Assembly: GCA_035480955.1 (NCBI GenBank)
Contig: DATIHF010000046.1
Location: 1-6,532 of the forward strand
Origin: DATIHF01 sp035480955
GTDB lineage: Bacteria; Patescibacteriota; Microgenomatia; Woykebacterales; RBG-16-39-9b
Direction: 5' to 3'
DNA: 6,532 nt
Made by a program: the position numbers and the translations under genes. The notes under the pieces are model-generated. The model did no database searches and was not told where the DNA came from. It was given only the letters and a program-made list of their open reading frames with translations. This document shows, one piece after another, positions 4,860-6,532 of this stretch (its first letter is position 1; each line of letters opens with the position of its first letter).

Positions 4860-6532
4860 GATTGATTTATAGAATAGAAGAGCTAATAAAAAAAACTTTA
4901 TTGATACTGAGAAAGAAGGGTTTTAAAGAAACTGCAAGGAAAATTCGAATTTTTCTAACCAGAGATCTCTTCGGGCGAAATTTTAGCTTGGTTCTGTCAC
5001 ACGGTTCTTACCGCTACCTTTGGCAAAGAGTTTTTGATTCCTATAAAACTAAAGGTTTTTTTGTTTTCGCTTTTCGATTTGTCCTCACTGCACTTTTTGG
5101 ATGGGTAGTGCTCTTTATTACACCGAAAGTTATTGATTTTGTTCCCGAGAAAAAAATCCTTTCCTGGTACTCAAAAAATAAACGTAAGGTCAGCATAATC
5201 ATTCCTACCTATAATGACTTCTCCTTAACAAAAGCCTGTATTGACTCTATCAAACAAACTACAGATCTAAATTTTGTCGAAATAGTAGTCTCTGATGACG
5301 GAAGTGAGAAGAAAATTCAGGATCAGTTGAAAGATTTGAATGTAAAATTAGTTTTGAGCAAACAGAACGGGGGATATGCAAAAGCAGTTAATTTAGGCTT
5401 TTCAAAAACTCAAAATACTGATGTTATCCTGCTTAACAACGATACTCTGGTCAAAAAAGGTTGGTTGGAGGCAATGCAATACTGGGCTTATTCAAACGAA
5501 GCTATTGGTATTGTTGGACCTAAGTTAATTTATCCTGATCAGACAATTCAATGGGCTGGTACTTATCGAAACGACTTAGAACCTCAGTGGTTTGACCATT
5601 ATTTCCGCAATCAACCTGCCGACCTCCCTTCGTCGGAGGTTTCTTACCCAGTCCTTGCGGCAACAGGAGCGTGTATGTATATCAAACGTACAGTCATAGA
5701 CAAAATTGGAATTTTGGATGAAGGTTATCAAATGGCGTTTGAAGACGTCGATTATTCACTAAAAGCTTGGGAAGCTGGTTTTAGGGTTGTTTATTGTCCA
5801 AAGGCTCTCGTAGTGCATTACGAGTCAAAAACACGTGGTAGGACTCAAGGTTCTAGAGAACTAGCTTCAAGAGATTACTTTTGGAGTAAATGGAAAAATT
5901 TTTTTGAAAAAAGAAATGTCTTGTCAAAAAATGGTAAGTTAAGAATCGTTTATGTAAATCAAGATAACGGAGTTGGGGGAGGAACCAGAGTAATATTTGA
6001 GCATTTAAATCGACTAAGTCGGCGGGGTCATGAAGTTAGTCTTTATTCAATAACACCACCACCAGACTGGTTTGAGTTAGAAGTTCCAGTTAAAGTGTTC
6101 AAAGATTATGAACAGTTAATTGAAGACTTGAAGGAGATTGAAGCGATTAAAATAGCCACTTGGTGGGAGACCTCTGAGGCAGTTTGGTTATCATCAGTAC
6201 TTAAAGGTATACCGGCCTTCCTTGTTCAAGACATTGAAACCTCTTATTATAGTAATGAAGAGGATTATAAAAATAAAGTTTTAGCAAGTTATAGAAAAGA
6301 ATTTACTTATCTAACCGTTTCAAACTGGGATAGGGAAGAATTAGACAAACTTGCGATTGACGCAGCAGTTATCAACCCTGGGGTAAGTGAGATTTTTTAC
6401 GAAGATAAAAAGACTAAAAAAGAGACTCAACTGCTCGCCATCGGTAGAAGCAACCCACTCAAAAACTTCGACCTAACAGCCAAAGCAATCAAATTGTTAA
6501 AGTCAAAACCTAAGGTGAAGCTTTTTGGAATC
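4856..6532 (+). CDS. Bifunctional GT2-GT4 glycosyltransferase with membrane-associated N-terminus, open at right edge
   Basis: From the ATG at 4856, overlapping the previous stop as ATGA, 559 codons run to the window edge without a stop. Residues 1-65 are basic and aromatic; 67-90 form a hydrophobic helix (with Arg74) likely to insert in or lie on the membrane. A GT2 domain follows: SIIIPTYND (113-121), SDDGS, NGGYAKAVN, LLNNDT (192-197, metal Asp196), GIVGPKLIYPD, ATGACMYI, FEDVDYSLKAWEAGF with Glu296/Asp297, then PKALVVHY. From about residue 361 a second Rossmann domain begins (LRIVYVNQD, 362-370), with a glycine loop VGGGTRV (373-379), VQDIET (457-462), VSNW, INPGV and GRSNPLKNFD (530-539). 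This resembles GT4/GT-B enzymes of the WsaF rhamnosyltransferase type. The GT4 C-terminal half is cut off. The GT2 half looks like a distant paralogue of the preceding gene. Two linkages made by one polypeptide is the likely role; the sugars are unknown. Confidence 0.87.
   Translation, partial: MRLIYRIEELIKKTLLILRKKGFKETARKIRIFLTRDLFGRNFSLVLSHGSYRYLWQRVFDSYKTKGFFVFAFRFVLTALFGWVVLFITPKVIDFVPEKKILSWYSKNKRKVSIIIPTYNDFSLTKACIDSIKQTTDLNFVEIVVSDDGSEKKIQDQLKDLNVKLVLSKQNGGYAKAVNLGFSKTQNTDVILLNNDTLVKKGWLEAMQYWAYSNEAIGIVGPKLIYPDQTIQWAGTYRNDLEPQWFDHYFRNQPADLPSSEVSYPVLAATGACMYIKRTVIDKIGILDEGYQMAFEDVDYSLKAWEAGFRVVYCPKALVVHYESKTRGRTQGSRELASRDYFWSKWKNFFEKRNVLSKNGKLRIVYVNQDNGVGGGTRVIFEHLNRLSRRGHEVSLYSITPPPDWFELEVPVKVFKDYEQLIEDLKEIEAIKIATWWETSEAVWLSSVLKGIPAFLVQDIETSYYSNEEDYKNKVLASYRKEFTYLTVSNWDREELDKLAIDAAVINPGVSEIFYEDKKTKKETQLLAIGRSNPLKNFDLTAKAIKLLKSKPKVKLFGI
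5621..5641 (+). repeat. GC-rich inverted repeat inside the GT2-GT4 gene
   Basis: ACCTCC (5622-5627) and GGAGGT (5635-5640) are perfect complements around a seven-base loop; a G-T pair can extend the stem, and TTTCTT follows. An alternative stem pairs CCGAC (5619-5623) with GTCGG (5632-5636). It is much richer in GC than its surroundings and encodes a loop-like stretch (PADLPSSEV) of the GT2 domain. It may be a remnant of a short mobile hairpin repeat or simply an internal mRNA structure. Confidence 0.35.

Overview
The window reads as a compact bacterial chromosome segment devoted to nucleotide-sugar and surface-polysaccharide synthesis. The DNA is AT-rich, genes are packed with gaps of 1 to 12 bases or ATGA overlaps, and proteins match the family cores with few extensions. 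No reading frame contains an in-frame TGA, and TGA ends two genes, so the standard bacterial code fits. That argues against code-25 (Gracilibacteria/Absconditabacteria) and code-4 organisms. Small AT-rich genes, core-only enzymes and start codons placed almost on top of promoter -10 boxes would suit a Patescibacteria/CPR-type bacterium (for example Microgenomates-like). That placement is an inference from style only and is not established by any marker gene here.

Layout. Bases 1-660 (minus strand) hold a small-type transaldolase, cut by the left edge near its C-terminus. Bases 661-813 are a divergent promoter region. Bases 814-3884 (plus strand) are a four-gene dTDP-L-rhamnose operon in the order rmlA, rmlC-like, rmlB, rmlD. 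At 3881-3917 a second, near-consensus promoter overlaps the rmlD stop codon. Bases 3918-4859 encode a family-2 glycosyltransferase. Bases 4856-6532 encode a larger protein, open at the right edge, that joins a membrane-associated N-terminus, a GT2 domain and a GT4-like (WsaF-type) domain.

How the genes work together. RmlA makes dTDP-glucose, RmlB dehydrates it to the 4-keto-6-deoxy sugar, the RmlC-like cupin is expected to epimerise C3 and C5, and RmlD reduces the product to dTDP-L-rhamnose. The two glycosyltransferase genes downstream probably use this or a related nucleotide sugar to build a rhamnose-containing surface glycan. Transaldolase feeds sugar phosphates through the non-oxidative pentose phosphate pathway and is divergently transcribed. 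Its link to the cluster is positional only.

Points of most interest: promoter -10 boxes sitting 7-8 bases before two start codons (leaderless mRNAs), an atypical short RmlC lacking usual active-site residues, a GT2-GT4 fusion protein, and two small dyads at promoters. No tRNA, rRNA, CRISPR, insertion sequence or phage feature was seen. I see no wholly new system; the window is mainly a well-understood pathway with a few unusual details.
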